This document shows, one piece after another, positions 38,161 through 51,094 of a DNA stretch of 64,000 bases. Every line of letters starts with the position of its first letter. Within the stretch, counting starts at the first letter, position 1. This stretch comes from Prochilodus magdalenae (Eukaryota; Chordata; Actinopteri; Characiformes; Prochilodontidae). A program made the position numbers and the translations under genes. The DNA is taken from contig JAMWET010006596.1 in assembly GCA_024036415.1 (NCBI GenBank), positions 1-64,000 on the forward strand. Reading direction: 5' to 3'. The notes beneath the pieces were generated by a model that worked only from the letters and a program-made list of their open reading frames with translations, was not told the origin of the DNA and did not search any database.

Positions 38161-38510
38161 GACTGAGTGGCCCCCAAACGCCCAGCAACAAATAACTGGA
38201 GGAGAGATGGAAAAGGTATCCTTTATCAGAAAGGTAGAACTTTATTCCCCAGTGATGAAATCCAAGCCAACTTGGAACAGAAAAGTTTAAGGAAAATGAT
38301 CTGTACTGAATATGCTTCACCTCAGTGGTGCTGATAGAAGAAAACAACACTAACGTCACTCTGAAAGACGTTTTAACATTTCCTTCATTTTAACATTATT
38401 AGAGGAATTTTTATGTATTCAGTCACCCTTGACCGATTGTGCCTCACTCTGTGTTTGACAAACCCAAAGAAAATATTCCAAGATCTCTGGAATTGCATGT
38501 GAGCCGATGT

Positions 38511-38767
38511 TATATCGTCGCTGTCAGATGAAAAACATGTATCTCCATTTTTGTCCATTTTGACTTTTATACATCATTTAATCACAACCGCTGCCGTTTA
38601 CACCCTGTGTGAACTGCATAATGAATGGACCAACAGAATTGGCCCAAAAGTCTTTGGAAAGACGTCTGGTTCCATTGACTTACATTACAATTGAATTAGG
38701 TTTTTGGCCTCTCCTGTAAAGTTGTCATTTTGGAGATACATGTTTTTCTTTGGACAGCGACGATATG
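38511..38767 (-). mobile_element. MITE family copy 2, best preserved
   Basis: About 257 bp with long imperfect inverted ends: the left begins ATATCGTCGCTGTC and continues GAAAAACATGTATCTCC; the right is nearly its complement, ending CTTTGGACAGCGACGATAT. The inside has no coding potential. Orientation is opposite to the copies at 29.7 and 48.7 kb. The superfamily is not determined. Confidence 0.8.
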
Positions 38768-38919
38768 CAAAAACAAACTTTGTTACCAGCAAAACCTGTA
38801 TTTCTGAAGAGTTGTCCTCTTTGCCCTGAGAGCTCAACATCGACCCACACTGTAACCTGCATCAGTAATTAGCTTTGGAGACCACTGAGGTTGCAGGGCT
38901 ATGGCGGGGAGAGATGTGG

Positions 38920-39205
38920 CTTCCTAAGGAGAGGCTAAGGAGCAGAAGCAAGGCCTCCCTCCATTCCACTGGCTCTTTGCCACCATGTCCTGCAGCCCGA
39001 GGCCTAATCGAGTTATCATATCAACAAATCTCTCATCAGGGGCCCGCGCCTGACACCAGCAGAAAGAGAGGCCAGCCGACGACTAATTTTCAGCAGCGGG
39101 ACGCTGGAGCTCGCCTGCTAAGCAGGATGAAAGGTACCTGCAGCCTCTGGTCGAGCTGCCCTCTCCGTCCCACTGAGACAGCCCTCACGCTGGGCACCAT
39201 GCTGG
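38920..39205. promoter_or_regulatory. Duplicated conserved non-coding element, copy 2
   Basis: Partner of the element at 11013-11290, in the same orientation. The 117-base core at 38999-39115 differs from the other copy at four positions. The left flank is also related (CCTAAGGAGAGGCTAAGG against CCTGAGGAGAGGTTACAC). A homeodomain-type GTAATTAGC lies just upstream at about 38865, and copy 1 has CAATTAGC in a similar place. The ORF at 38875-39222 has no counterpart frame in copy 1, so coding is unlikely. Confidence 0.6.
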
Positions 39206-42200
39206 GGCTGTTATTCGATTAGCCGCAGCGCTAAGTGGGGAGCTTCATTCTCGGGCCTGAGAGAGTAGCTAGCCTCCCACAGGGCTGTCGCTCTTGCTAA
39301 CTGCAGGGGAAACGCCAAGACAAGGGGGAATCAAAGGGAACACGGTACTACAATATGAATAATACAACTGTCCTGGAAAGTAAAATGGGCGCGTTCCTGG
39401 CGCCACAGGCGGCTGTGATGCAGCTTTTATCAGTGACAGCAACACAGTGCCACCCTGCCAAGATCAAACCCTGTCATTCAACATCGAACCCCGTGTTGGA
39501 TGGTCACTGGGTCCCCTACTGCGAAGGAGGGCAACATATCTTCTCACGAAAATATGTAGCTGAAGTTACTTGACTCAAACGATTCTACACCAATAAAAAA
39601 TTATTAATTAATGAAATGTTACATTATTATTCACTTCCACATAGCAATTATGTCGATGTCACATTATTTATTGATATGGATGTGTTCGATCTCTAGTCCG
39701 TAGTTAAGAAACAATTAATAGAGGTATTCCCCCTTGCTGAAGCGTAAAGAATAAATTCTAAGGATCTCAAAAGGTCCTTGGGATGTAAACAAAGTCACTG
39801 ACAGTGATCTGATGTGGGCCACTTCATTACAGAAAAACGTACTGACTGGTGATAGAAACCAGAGTTCCTAATGTCATGGTGTCTACAGCCTAAGAGTAAT
39901 CACTTTACATATTATCCAAAATGTCCATCATCACCCACAGTTTTCTTTGGGAACTGTTTTGCTGCATGTATCACAATGCTGTGAATTTATTTCAAAATAA
40001 CATTTTATTAAAATATGTCTCAGACATGCTGAAATGTGTGCATTCTCTGTAGTAGCTTTGCGTGAGGTAGCTGGTAGAGGCCGATGTCTGGTTCCTATCA
40101 CCACAGCTGTGAACAATACTGACTCTGAACGTTTCCCTACAATGAAGCATTTTGCATCAAACCCTTCTGATCAAGTTTGTTTTGTATCTTAATGGTTTAA
40201 TTATGCAGACATTTTGAAACTTTGGTGGAGTTCCTCTTTGAAACTGCCATTATATCAGACAGAGGACAAATTCCATCAGCCAAGAGATCTCTGTACATGC
40301 TTCTGGGGCCCCTCCCAGGGTTGGCGCCCTGGCCCCTTACTCCTACCAGTCGGGATGAGGAGCGGGGTGGTAAGTGGGGACCCTTGGGTTGACCTGACAC
40401 TCCTCTGCTACCTGCTGTTAGACACAAAGGCAGCCAATCCGAGAGTTCTTCAGAAGAAAGACGTGCAGATAATGAGCGGGCTAGATCTCCAGAAAGAACT
40501 CGCTCTCTCGCTTCTATTCGCCCACTGACCACTTTGTGCACCATGAATAAGATTTATGCTCCAGGAGCCATTATTTGCCAGACTTTTTTTCCTTGGCCTT
40601 TGTGAAAGTATTTCTTCTTTCATTCGCTCTGTCTTTTAACGAACTGAATTAGAGAGATGCTCCTCAAGCATTGCAAATTGATTAAGCCCTCAAACATTTA
40701 TTAGATTACCACAGCTGAGGCTGAAACTCAAGAGGGTGAAAGCTGTCAAGTGGTCAGGAATGCTTCTATGCCTCTTGTCATTGGGATGCACGTAGTCCTT
40801 TGAGTACGTAGGCCTTTTGAGCTTTGGAGTGAAGTAGACTTTTCACCCAAACTGGAAGCCTGCATAAACCAGAAAAGAAAATGCACATTCAGCAATTTAA
40901 GAAAGTTCAGCATACGTCAAATGGATGCCAGTTATTTTTAGCACACTAACTGTTTTGAAATATAATCACATTAAAAAAAACCTGGCCAAATGAATTTACC
41001 TTATTTTGCACTCTTGTGCTCACTTCCCCTGCCATTCCAGAGTAGCCTCAGATGTCAGGGAGCTGCAGAGTGAAATACATTTTATCTACCTCCATTATGC
41101 TCCATTTTAATCCCATTTGCGGCACTCTCCTGAGGCACAAAGAGAGACTGCCTGTCAGAAGCTCAGGCCAGAACACCCATGGAATTGGTGTTATGATTAG
41201 AATGTCAGAAAGGCTGAGAGCAGAGCTAGTGCTCAGTGGGACACTGGCATACTGTGACTCCTTAGCCAGCTCCCTCCCAGCCCAGCTATGATACAAAAGC
41301 TCAAAAAAGATGAGACAACAATGAATATCTTTCAAAAAAGCCACACAATCCAGTTGTATCCCAAGAAACTATTGAGATAATGACTCTATTTGCAATTGTT
41401 CTTCGTTCTCTAGCTTTATTATCCACATTGGATCCAAAGATGCTGAGGTCTGCAATTCCGCCACCTTGAAAAGGTCAGTGGAAATGGATTGGCCCATGCT
41501 TGTGAGAAAGAATTGGTCACAGAACACATGCAGAGGTGCTCCGTCAAAAGGCGGCACAGCCCAGACTTGTGACAAAATGTTTGTAGCTAATCCCTAATGA
41601 GCTGAATCAGCAGAAAAACAAAAACATGGCGAAAACTATTAGCTTAAAGAGTTAGCAGGAGTGAAAAGGGACAACCAAATAGAGGCATTACACATTGACT
41701 CAGGACCGGGAGGTCAGCTGTGGTTCAGCACTTAACAAATGGACAGAGCTAAAATTATTAACCAGGACAAACTATTAATCTCAGGACTAGACAGGACTGT
41801 GGAAAGAAGACCATGCCATCACAAATGATCCATCACAATCAACTCAACAGTGTTAATGTTCTTTACTTTAGCACCATCCTAGTCTCCTTTAATGCTGCAC
41901 ATGGTTCAATGTAAGAAATCAAATTAAAATTTAGCCTGTAGTTGCAGTGCAACCTGGTATGAACTCTGCTGACGTCACACTAAACCAATAAACCACTCCA
42001 TATTATCACATACATATTGTTTTTTCTTTACATTGTAATTCAGTGCTAGTGTGTTGATATACAGTGTGTGCTAATTATAATAATGAATAATAATGAGCAG
42101 GCTAAAACTAAACAGCAATAACTGCCTATGCAGATTACACAACTTTCACTGTGAAATAAATCTTTGCAATATTCTTTATTTAATTCCTGAGTGCACTCCC

Positions 42201-42689
42201 AATCCCCAAAAAGCTGGAACAGTATGTGAAATGCTAATAAAAACAGAAAGCAGTGATTAGTAAAATCTCATTAACCTGCTTTAAATTACAATATAGCACA
42301 ATACACAATACACAACACGCAAACACCCAAACGTCATTGTTTTTACTTATACAAGGTCATTTCAAATATGATGGAGGCATGTAGGAGACATGCCTAATAC
42401 AGTGCTACATTTCCATAACAACACTTTGGTGTACTGAAAAGAGATAACCAGATGTAAGAGCAGACACTTTTGCTGTGTTATACATTTCTTCAGCTCTGCA
42501 ACTGCACAGGGCCTTTGTTGTGTTATGAGCAATAGAAAAAAACACTGTTCCCACTGGAATATAGTTTTGGACTGCAGATAGGCCAGTCTAGCAAGCAAGC
42601 TCTCTGGTTGCTCAGCCAGAATGTGGCTGCATGTTCTAATGTTAAAATTAGCAGATGTTCACAATAACCATTTAATGCCCCCAATCCAT
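39206..42689. other. Non-coding stretch with possible conserved parts
   Basis: The segments 40270-40560 and 41040-41300 are complex, GC-balanced and repeat-free and may be conserved non-coding DNA. ORFs on both strands at 40197-40544 have no recognisable domain. The rest is AT-rich. Confidence 0.35.
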
Positions 42690-43010
42690 GACTGGTGTTG
42701 TGTTGCGGACATTCAGCAAACAGTGATGCCCTCCATGATTTAACCCATTGACCATTGCATCGACTGCCTTTAACACCATGTCAAGGTCACCAAAGACCGC
42801 AATGGTGTCATGCCCTTCTGAGTGGTGACTCAGAATGGTGCTGCCATTCTGAGTCACATGGAGTGACTCAGAATGGCAGCAAGTCATCTTCAGTGACGAG
42901 TCATGCTTTTAGTGGAGAGAACCAACAAATCTGTGTGTGGAGGCACCGTGGTCAGTTCAAAGATGAATGGTTTCTTGTCATGCGTCACATGTCCAGAAGG
43001 CCTATATCAG
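42690..43010 (+). mobile_element. Tc1-like transposase relic
   Basis: Shares ATTCAGCAAACAGTGATGCC with the minus-strand relics at 21.4 and 45.2 kb. Downstream at about 42873-42910 it reads WQQVIFSDESCF, the segment around the second catalytic aspartate of Tc1 transposases, before a stop and frameshift. GENQQICVWRHRGQ then follows in another frame. The region between is scrambled with direct repeats of GACTCAGAATGG. Inactive. Confidence 0.7.
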
Positions 43011-43425
43011 TCTAAATTTAGCATCTTTTATTGTTCCTGGTAAACTTTATCTTCCTTCTCAATAGCATTGACACCCGACACTTCCCTCTGGGTGCACCTA
43101 TTCTTTTGATGAGGAGTATAAATAACTCTACATCGCTCAAATCCCTATAACTTCAGACAGTTTTGTACATCTCTTGTACCTAATAAGGTGACAAAGTACA
43201 CATCTTCATATTGGCTTAGTTTACTTGGATATCAGTTATATACATGCTGATGTTATGGGTGATATTCTTCAAATGCAACCTCAATTTGTGAAAATTGGTT
43301 GGCCTTCCCAGGTGGTGAGGAATTGTGATAGGTGTAGCTCTTCACTTTCAAAGGTGCACAGAGCTTCAAAATCTGTAATCAGATTTGGTTGCCTCGAGGA
43401 AAATAGGCAGATCTTAATCCATACC

Positions 43426-43428
<3 letters not shown>
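43011..43428. other. Non-coding spacer
   Basis: No gene recognised; the 136-codon ORF at 43225-43635 crosses an (AT)n run and is probably chance. Confidence 0.45.

Positions 43429-43463
<35 letters not shown>
43429..43463. repeat. (AT)n microsatellite
   Basis: An uninterrupted AT run of about 35 bases. Confidence 0.95.
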
Positions 43464-43464
<1 letters not shown>

Positions 43465-43689
43465 TTACTGAATTCTGTCTCAAAACACACTTGGCTATTT
43501 TGCCCTGCCACCTTTGGAAAGAAGGATGCAGCATTTAACTGTGAGTGCTCATTGAGCTCTTGTCAAAGCAGCAGATCACACTTATCACTTCGACTTAAAT
43601 GGAAACTCAAGGGTCCTCAGTTCTCAAGGTTTTAGATCACAAAGCCTTGGAATGTACCCTCTGTGAACAAGAGGACGTGGGGAGACATG

Positions 43690-44170
43690 GGCTAGCTTCC
43701 TCACATTACTATATAAGCATACATCCTCGACCGCTGGTGGGAAAGCTATGCCTAGCTTGGCGTGGGGCAGGAGGGGGTGAGCGCAGGCTCTTTGAGGCTT
43801 TGTGTGGGGCTGTTGTGGTAACTCTGCGAGGCTGCTTTGAATGAGAAAGAGCACCCACCTTGGAGAGACAGCCCAGGCAGCCGGCCCATGAAAGGCGGGT
43901 TGGCAGCCGCGCAGCACGGAACCAAAGCGGCTGTAAAAGGGGGCAGCGTGGGGAGGATGCGATATGTGGCAGAGCCCCCCTGGCACCTCACGCCAGCTCA
44001 GCTTTCCACGCCACTCACTCTCTTCCCTGGCTCTGCCACCAGCAAACCCCCCCAAACACAACAGCACACACCCGGGATAATCCTGAGGGGAAAAATGGGG
44101 TCTACGCAGGTGGTCCGCCCCGACAGCCCTGACTCCAACTGCTCTACGCATCTTTACCCACAGTCCATCT
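43690..44170. promoter_or_regulatory. Candidate conserved non-coding block, GC-rich
   Basis: GC-rich complex sequence without repeats, with overlapping open frames on both strands (43624-44196 minus, 43837-44202 plus) and no protein family recognisable in any. By composition it is a possible regulatory element. A lineage-specific exon cannot be excluded without transcript data. Confidence 0.3.
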
Positions 44171-45179
44171 CCTGCCTTACAGTCTTTGGGATACACAAGT
44201 GATAATATTCCAAAATATGGGGGTAAGTTAATTCTCCCAGGCTTCCGTTGCTCTTCAGTCTTGTGTGCTCATCACAGGGGCGTCAACTTATGTTGACAGG
44301 ATAGAGGTTCCAACAGGCAAAATTCTACGTCCAATTTACTTATTTATTTATTTCACCACAGATGTCAACCATACAGTTACCGCTACTGGACATAAATAGG
44401 GTGAAGATGGCAATAACAGCTCTAAAACAGCATAAGGAGGAAACCATGAAGAAAGCCAAGAGTGGAAAAAAAGAAACCACACTGGACTCTGTAATTTAGA
44501 TGTGAATTTATAAATGAGAATTGAAGAACTATATAAATGAGATCAGACAGAGTCATTCAGGTTAGACAGAGAACAATCTGTGAGATAAACCCATAGCTAA
44601 TGTTAGAAACCTATCAAAGGCTGTTAGGAATAAATCGGACACTGGACCTGCCGTCGACACTACCTATCACCTGGGGCCACTAGCAACGACAGTTCACATT
44701 TTGTGTACTTAAAATGCACAGCCACTTGCTTTGGAGACTTTTTCTTTTTTACAAACCATAAAATTAATTGAATAAATTACATCAAAAGACAATGTCATAA
44801 TCCAAAGATCTTCAGCAATCGCAATAATAAACCTGCAGGGTGAACTGAATACTGAAGATGAAGTAGAACAGTGGGATGTAATGATACAAATCTTCAAACT
44901 GACACTTCCTTGTGAAAACAAGGATTTCTTAATGTAACTTGCTGCTAGAATTAAAAAGTAAAGCAGGTGTGGGGGACTAGTGGCAATAAAGCTCCACCTG
45001 GCACCATGCTCATGTGTTACAAATACATTGTATATAATCTCATCACTGAAAGAATAGTTGCACACAGAATGAAATATCAGATTGCAATGCTATTGGGAAG
45101 GAGGATAAAGGTTACCAGGAACTATAAATGAAGAAACATTTAAACTGATATGCACAATATTTATTGAGCTACACATACA
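44171..45179. other. Non-coding stretch
   Basis: No gene or known repeat recognised. Confidence 0.45.
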
Positions 45180-45620
45180 GAAGCAGTGCCTCTCAGTATG
45201 GTATCAGGCTTGGTAACACAACATCCACCAAGACAAAAGCGTGACTCGTCACTGACAGTCTGGCCTGAGGCTATTGCAGGTTTTAGCACAGTTGACATGG
45301 TGTTAGGGTTAGTGGTCACAATGGTCTGCATACATGTAGTCCTGCTTTGTGCAGCCGTCTGCCAGTGGTGAGACACCAACAGAACAACTCATCATCACTG
45401 TTTGCTGAATGGCCACAATTGTGGCTCTTGGGTGAGTCAAGTACAGCGATAAGGTGCCTCTCTACTTACGTCACATGTTCGGTTGAGCGTAAAACTTGAA
45501 TAATCCATGTATCTCATGATTTTGAACCTACCCACCAAGTTTCATTCCTGTCGGTTGATCCCTTTTGGGTGCAACTGTTTGTGCAAATATTCGTTCGAGT
45601 GTCTATTCAGTATGAGAAAT
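45180..45620 (-). mobile_element. Tc1-like transposase relic
   Basis: On the minus strand the region translates in part to ASGQTVSDESRFCLGG, the conserved SDESRF segment carrying a catalytic aspartate of Tc1 transposases, joined to a broken helix-turn-helix stretch (HHWQTAAQSRTT, related to the relic at 21.4 kb). Stops and frameshifts abound. The right flank is shared with 21830-21930. Confidence 0.7.
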
Positions 45621-46859
45621 GGGAACATGGTGTGGAAGTCCAGTGTTTTTGTCTCTACTCCGTTAAGGCCCTATTTTATGGATGTGAGAAGCATAATTAC
45701 TACATAGCTTCTATAAACTGGCACATACTGACGTTATTACAGCATCAACATCCTTCTTTGGATCTTCCAAAAGACATCTAACTGCTTCTATAACAAGAAC
45801 ACTGTTTTCAGAGTGTGTAGATGCAGACAAAAGGTCAAAATGTCCCGCTTTCCCCTCGGCACACACGACTTAATCAAAACTTCAAAGTCATCCTGGAAAG
45901 TATGGCAAAATGGAAACCATTAGAGGTAATTACCCAGTTCCTAAGCAGAGAACCTGTGGCCCGGACAAGCATGTTAGTGCATGTGCGTGTGTGCTTTTGT
46001 GTCTTCACCACACGGAGCGTGAATTTTGCAGGGATGGAAGGAGAGACAGTAGGCCTGCATCGTTTTTACAGCTTCCTGTGTGTGTGTGAGAGAGAGAGCC
46101 AGTCTAAGAAGTGTTGAAAAGGGCCCATTCTCCCAGCTCAGGATCCACAGGCATTCTTCAGGCTCACTTGAGCAGAACCACACACACAACCACACTCGCT
46201 CTTGTCTCTTGTGTCTATCTCAACCTAATAAAACTCGCAAACACTGCGAGCCCCCCTCCAAATCCCAGCAGAAAAAAAAAATCTGCATTTATCTTGCACC
46301 TGAAGCGTACACTCTTAACTCCAACCACCATCTTATACCCCCAGCAGTCTGTCATCATGACTCTATAGTTACTCACCCACCCGGTCGCAGACACATACAC
46401 TCACACTTGTTGGTTTTTTTTTTTTACCGTCAGGATGTGGGGTCATACCTGCATCCCATATCTATTATATAGTCACATAATTATTTTCCCACCTTTGGAA
46501 AAACTAGCTTTTACATTGTATGAGGGGTTTCATGACAAATAGAGAATACAGTTGGTTGAAAAATACTTAAGAAAGTTACATAAACTTACATTAAAGTTTA
46601 ACATCTGTTTGTTTTTGTTTTAAAAGCAGATTTTAATCTAACTGTGTTGATACATATGGTATTGCCTATATGTATTAGGAATTTTAAAGGTCTAAAACAA
46701 AGCCCAGTCTTAACCATAGGTCCAATAATCAAGTATACCTGGTAGACCACCAAAGGCGCCACAATCAGATAAGCAGTGCTTAACACTTTCATCCTTGACA
46801 AACAGAGGAAAATGAAGCTCTACTTGTGCTTCAGATCTGAAATAAAGCTCCTCTGTTGT
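45621..46859. other. Non-coding stretch
   Basis: No gene recognised. Short GT-rich and CA-rich patches lie near 45980 and 46180; a poly-T run lies at about 46413-46425. Confidence 0.45.
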
Positions 46860-47010
46860 TTTTGTCCACTGTATCTTTCACTATGAGAAGACAATGATGC
46901 CATGGGCTTGCCACCCAGAAATCAGACCTCAACATCACTGAATGTGTTTGGGATTACCTGCTTTGTTCATTCTTTGCTAATAAAATGAATCAATTGTACT
47001 TTTGACAGGA
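46860..47010 (+). mobile_element. Tc1-like transposase C-terminal fragment
   Basis: The plus strand at about 46920-46962 reads KSDLNITECVWDYL, matching the PDLNPIExxWxxL motif that carries the last catalytic acidic residue of Tc1 transposases, here with altered residues. Reading soon stops. It is an isolated, dead fragment with no clear ends. Confidence 0.6.
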
Positions 47011-48707
47011 GAATTTATGCCATTGACATTTTCACAGTACCATAGCTTTTGCAACAACAAAAAGTCATTAACTTTGTAGGTTAATCCTGTTTTCACACTA
47101 TAAATCTATGAAATCAAGTACACACACACCCATGCATACACCTTATACCCTTCTCACGTGGTCCCCATTTCACTCTGCACGTCCTCACTTTGCTCTGTTT
47201 CAGTTTTCTGTCATTGTATTCTTGAGAGCGTGTGCGCATCTGGGCCTCGCTTCTTTCCTCACTCCTCACACGCTCAATCTGCTGCTCCTGCCTGTCTGCT
47301 GTCATCCATTCAGTGCTTAAAGGAAGGCCAAAAAAAGAAAATGAGGGGAAAGCCCCTACATGTGCATTGCTCAGTGTATTACATTCCAGTATATTGTGTT
47401 TACCATACTGCAGGTTCCAAATTGGAAAGAATCACATGTGTGGACTAAATGACTGATCTAGGATGCAGCATAATGTATATCTCTTTAATGATTTCAAATT
47501 TTTTCTAAGCTGTCTATCAACTGATGTGACGTAGATGTCATATGACTTACCAAAACCGAACTGGTAATATTTAGACTCCTACTAGTAAGTCACAACCCTG
47601 TTACTGCCTGTAATCCAATATACTATACAAGTACTGCTTCTAGACATTTAACTATATAGTTAAAATTCTCTCTTCTGGTGTGTATTTGTTCTGCCACACA
47701 CAGTCTAAGGCAGAACTGTGTACTGTTTACATTCTGCACTCATTTTATGATCACACTGTATAGCACTTTTGAATTGTTCAGCTAACATGCTGCAGCCAAG
47801 ACACATTTTAATTTATTTATTCATTCATTCATTTTTTTACGTAAAAATACATTTTACTGCACCGCTTTTGGAGATGTGGCTCTATCACCGACTGTGGCTT
47901 TAGACAAACGTCCAGAGACAGGTGGATTATAGCCATTTTGACAATCAAGTTGAAGGTAAGAGTAGCTCCTCGACAAACCAGTCGCTGAGTGAGCTCTTCC
48001 TACCAGTGGAATTTTCCCTCCTTATTTCCAGGTCAAGGTCATCCAGGCACGAGTCATGCCACTTTGGGATCTTTTCATGCTTCCCCGGGAACAAGGGGGA
48101 ATACAACCTATTAGGTCCTATCAGTGAAATCAGCACCACTGAATGATTTCACCTTTCTGTGCTTTTGCGATGACCACCTGTTCACTGCTTTCCTCAAAGT
48201 ACTTTTCCTCCGGACTGCTTGGCTCTTTTGTGGTGCCCCTTTCCACATTCTTTACTCCTATTGAAGCCTGAGAAACCTAAGATTTTACCTATTTCTCCCC
48301 CTGTGTTTTCCTACACTATATAATCATCTCACCATGGTTACTAGTCTGCTGGACAAGCGGCATAGCAGAAGACAGACTAGTTGAGAATTCTATATGTCTG
48401 GCCTGGTCTAGTATAGAGCAGCATAAAACCAAAGACCCTTGGAGGAGCTATTTTGTCTGTATAATAACAAAAGGTTTACATTTACAGGGTTCTCTTTTTT
48501 AGCTGCAAAATTAACTGTAGCATTGAAACGTTTATGGAAAGAGGCTTCAGTTTAACAAGATGGTGTGAAAAGAGGTTCTTATAGAAAGAGATTCCTCTGA
48601 ACATCTATAAAACTGGAGCAAGGAAAGTCTTTACTGGACAGGACATCTACATTTTTACTGAATGCTGCATTGAAATGTAGAACCATGAGGTCTTCAGACA
48701 GTGTGTA
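47011..48707. other. Non-coding stretch
   Basis: No gene recognised. The part at 47920-48150 is open on both strands but has no recognisable protein signature. Confidence 0.4.
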
Positions 48708-48947
48708 CATATTGTCGCCGTCCAACGAAAAACAATTATCTTCAATATGGCAACTTTACAGGAGAGGACAAAAGCCTAATTTAACTTGTAAGTCAATGGA
48801 ACCAGACTTTTCTCCAAGCATTTTGGGACATTTCTCGTGGTACGCTTATCACACAGTGTAAACGAAAGCTGCTGTGTTCAAATGATGCATAAAACTAAAA
48901 ACTGACAAAATTGGAAATACATGTTTTTCTTTGGGCAGTGATGATGT
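48708..48947 (+). mobile_element. MITE family copy 3
   Basis: About 240 bp with ends ATTGTCGCCGTCCAACGAAA and, inverted, TACATGTTTTTCTTTGGGCA. The inside shares ACTTTACAGGAGAGG, AAGTCAATGGAACCAGAC and CTCCAAGCATTTT-like words with copies 1 or 2. Non-coding. Confidence 0.75.
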
Positions 48948-51034
48948 GTCTGTGAGAGACAGGAGTAAGAGGTTTTCAGAGTTACACAAAACTGCAACAC
49001 ACTATTGTGTTTTTGCATGTATAAATGACTTCTTGGTTGCAAGCTTTAAATTTATTTTAAATTTTAAATTTATATTACACTAAGTTGTAATGATCTTTTA
49101 GGAGTCTCTTTTTCCACATACTTCAGTTTACATCCTTCCTTCAACATAAGTCGCTTAAGTTATGCAATGATGTTAATGCAAATAGACAATTATTAATACT
49201 CTTCCATGCCTAATACACAAAGGCCATTAAAATATGTTAATCAAAGCAGACTCTGACCTCAGAAGGTTAAAACATAAACTGAATACCTCTGATGACACTG
49301 AGCCAGGGGACACCTCAAAGGCAGATTATAAAGCCATTAGTCACAGGGTCCAACTTTCAATGATGCTGCATATTTCAAGTCAGTGCAGATTATTCTGAGA
49401 CCATTAGTGACATCTACCACTTTCAGGGGCACCTCCATTTCTGCCCTTTCTGTACTTTGCCATGCTTTCTGGTTTTACCGGCTCTGGTGAATTTTAATGC
49501 TGCAAACTTGTTACAAGCTGTGAGATAACTGTCTGTATAAGTATTAGGAGCTGTAAGACATTATATAAGATTATTGGAAGAGAAAGCAATCTACTAATTA
49601 ACCGTTTCCCTTTAAAATAACATCACTTTAGATGCTGTGGTCTTGTGGATAAATCTGCAGATGTCATTTTTCAGAAAGAACATTTTATACTGATTCACCT
49701 AGCACTCATGACTACATACTGCTGAAAAACACTGACAGGTTAGTTTGTGTTTAAATCCTATAGTGTTTAAGTCCAGACTGTGTACCAGGCCAAAACCATT
49801 ACAACAAAAATGCTATATATTAGTAAATTAGTACTAACACCATGCAAGCTATACAATTAGCTGATTGATTTTTTTTTTTTTTTTTTGCAGAGAGTGGTTT
49901 CTATTGTGGGGTAGACTGTTCCCTTGGGGAATATCATGAGAAACTGAGATGACTGAAGTCGTGCAGGTGTGCTTAAAGATAGGCTGAGAGGGAGAAGGCC
50001 ATCAGCATTGACAATACTGGACTGGCACTGACAGCACACGTCAGATGAAACTCAGAACCACATCAGGGACTAAAGGTTATCTGTCTGCCATCAAAGAGTG
50101 TGGGGTTCCTGGGTTCCTCTGAAGCAATTTCTTTTAAGAAATGGCAAGAAGGCATAATATTCTATAAACATTACATTCAGCAGCTGCTCTTTGTGACCGA
50201 GAGTGCAGACTAGGATGGTTTAACTTGTTACATTTGTTAACCAAATATATATAATCAAGAGCTTATCTACTCTCTACCTGATCTCTGTCTAAATCTCTAA
50301 GATATATGGTTGTTGGGTTTGAATGCCTATTGCTAAAGTATTTGCGTCCTTTGGTGGCCCAAATGCTTGCTGTAGTTTTTATATTTCTTTAAATGTAGCT
50401 CATTTGTGTCAGTATTTAAGAAGCAATTCTAGTCAGTGCTGTTTTGGAAGAAAACAAGAGGAACTAGAAGAGTGCATTTCCAAGAAAAAACATGGAATGG
50501 CTACACATGATAAACATAAACTTCCTACTATGCTGTAGCTGCTATGGGAGGAATGAGGAATGAATATATGACCCATAGTGCAGGTCAGTACGGCTGTGGA
50601 TTAGAATTTAGGGATCTGCTGTGATCATGCAGTTTGGTGGCTGTAGGTTAAAGGAAACGATAGGTTTTGGGTAGAGCCAAAAATGAAAAGAAAACGAGGG
50701 ATGGAGAAAAGAGACAAACAGATGACCAATCAGACCAATATTGAATTCATGCTCAGAGGTCTTACCTGAGAAATGATGTGTGTTGGTCAAACAGAAGTGC
50801 AGTAAATAGGCATGCACTTTTCCACCTCAGTCATTCTTAATAGAAAAAAAATTAAATTGTTCAGAGTTTTTCCAAAACCACAAGTTGGATTACTATATAC
50901 ACTATATACCACTATATACAGTACAACCATACCATTCCCAATGAGATTGAACATTTCAGAGTGGTGTTGATATCTCAAAAACTGCAGAACTAGTTAGTGG
51001 ACAAAAATCTTTTGACAAAGAAGAACAAGAAGTA
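48948..51034. other. Non-coding AT-rich stretch
   Basis: No gene recognised; a poly-T run lies at about 49868-49886. Confidence 0.45.
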
Positions 51035-51094
51035 GGAGAAGGAGAAGGAGAAGGAGAAGGAGAAGGAGAAGGAGAAGGAGAAGGAGAAGGAGAA
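51035..51094. repeat. Hexanucleotide (GGAGAA)n microsatellite
   Basis: Ten copies of GGAGAA in a row. Confidence 0.95.

Noticed and set aside
43624..44196. 190-codon minus-strand open frame in a GC-rich block
   Set aside because: Several frames are open on both strands at once, as expected of GC-rich sequence, and none shows a known family; listed as candidate non-coding element only.
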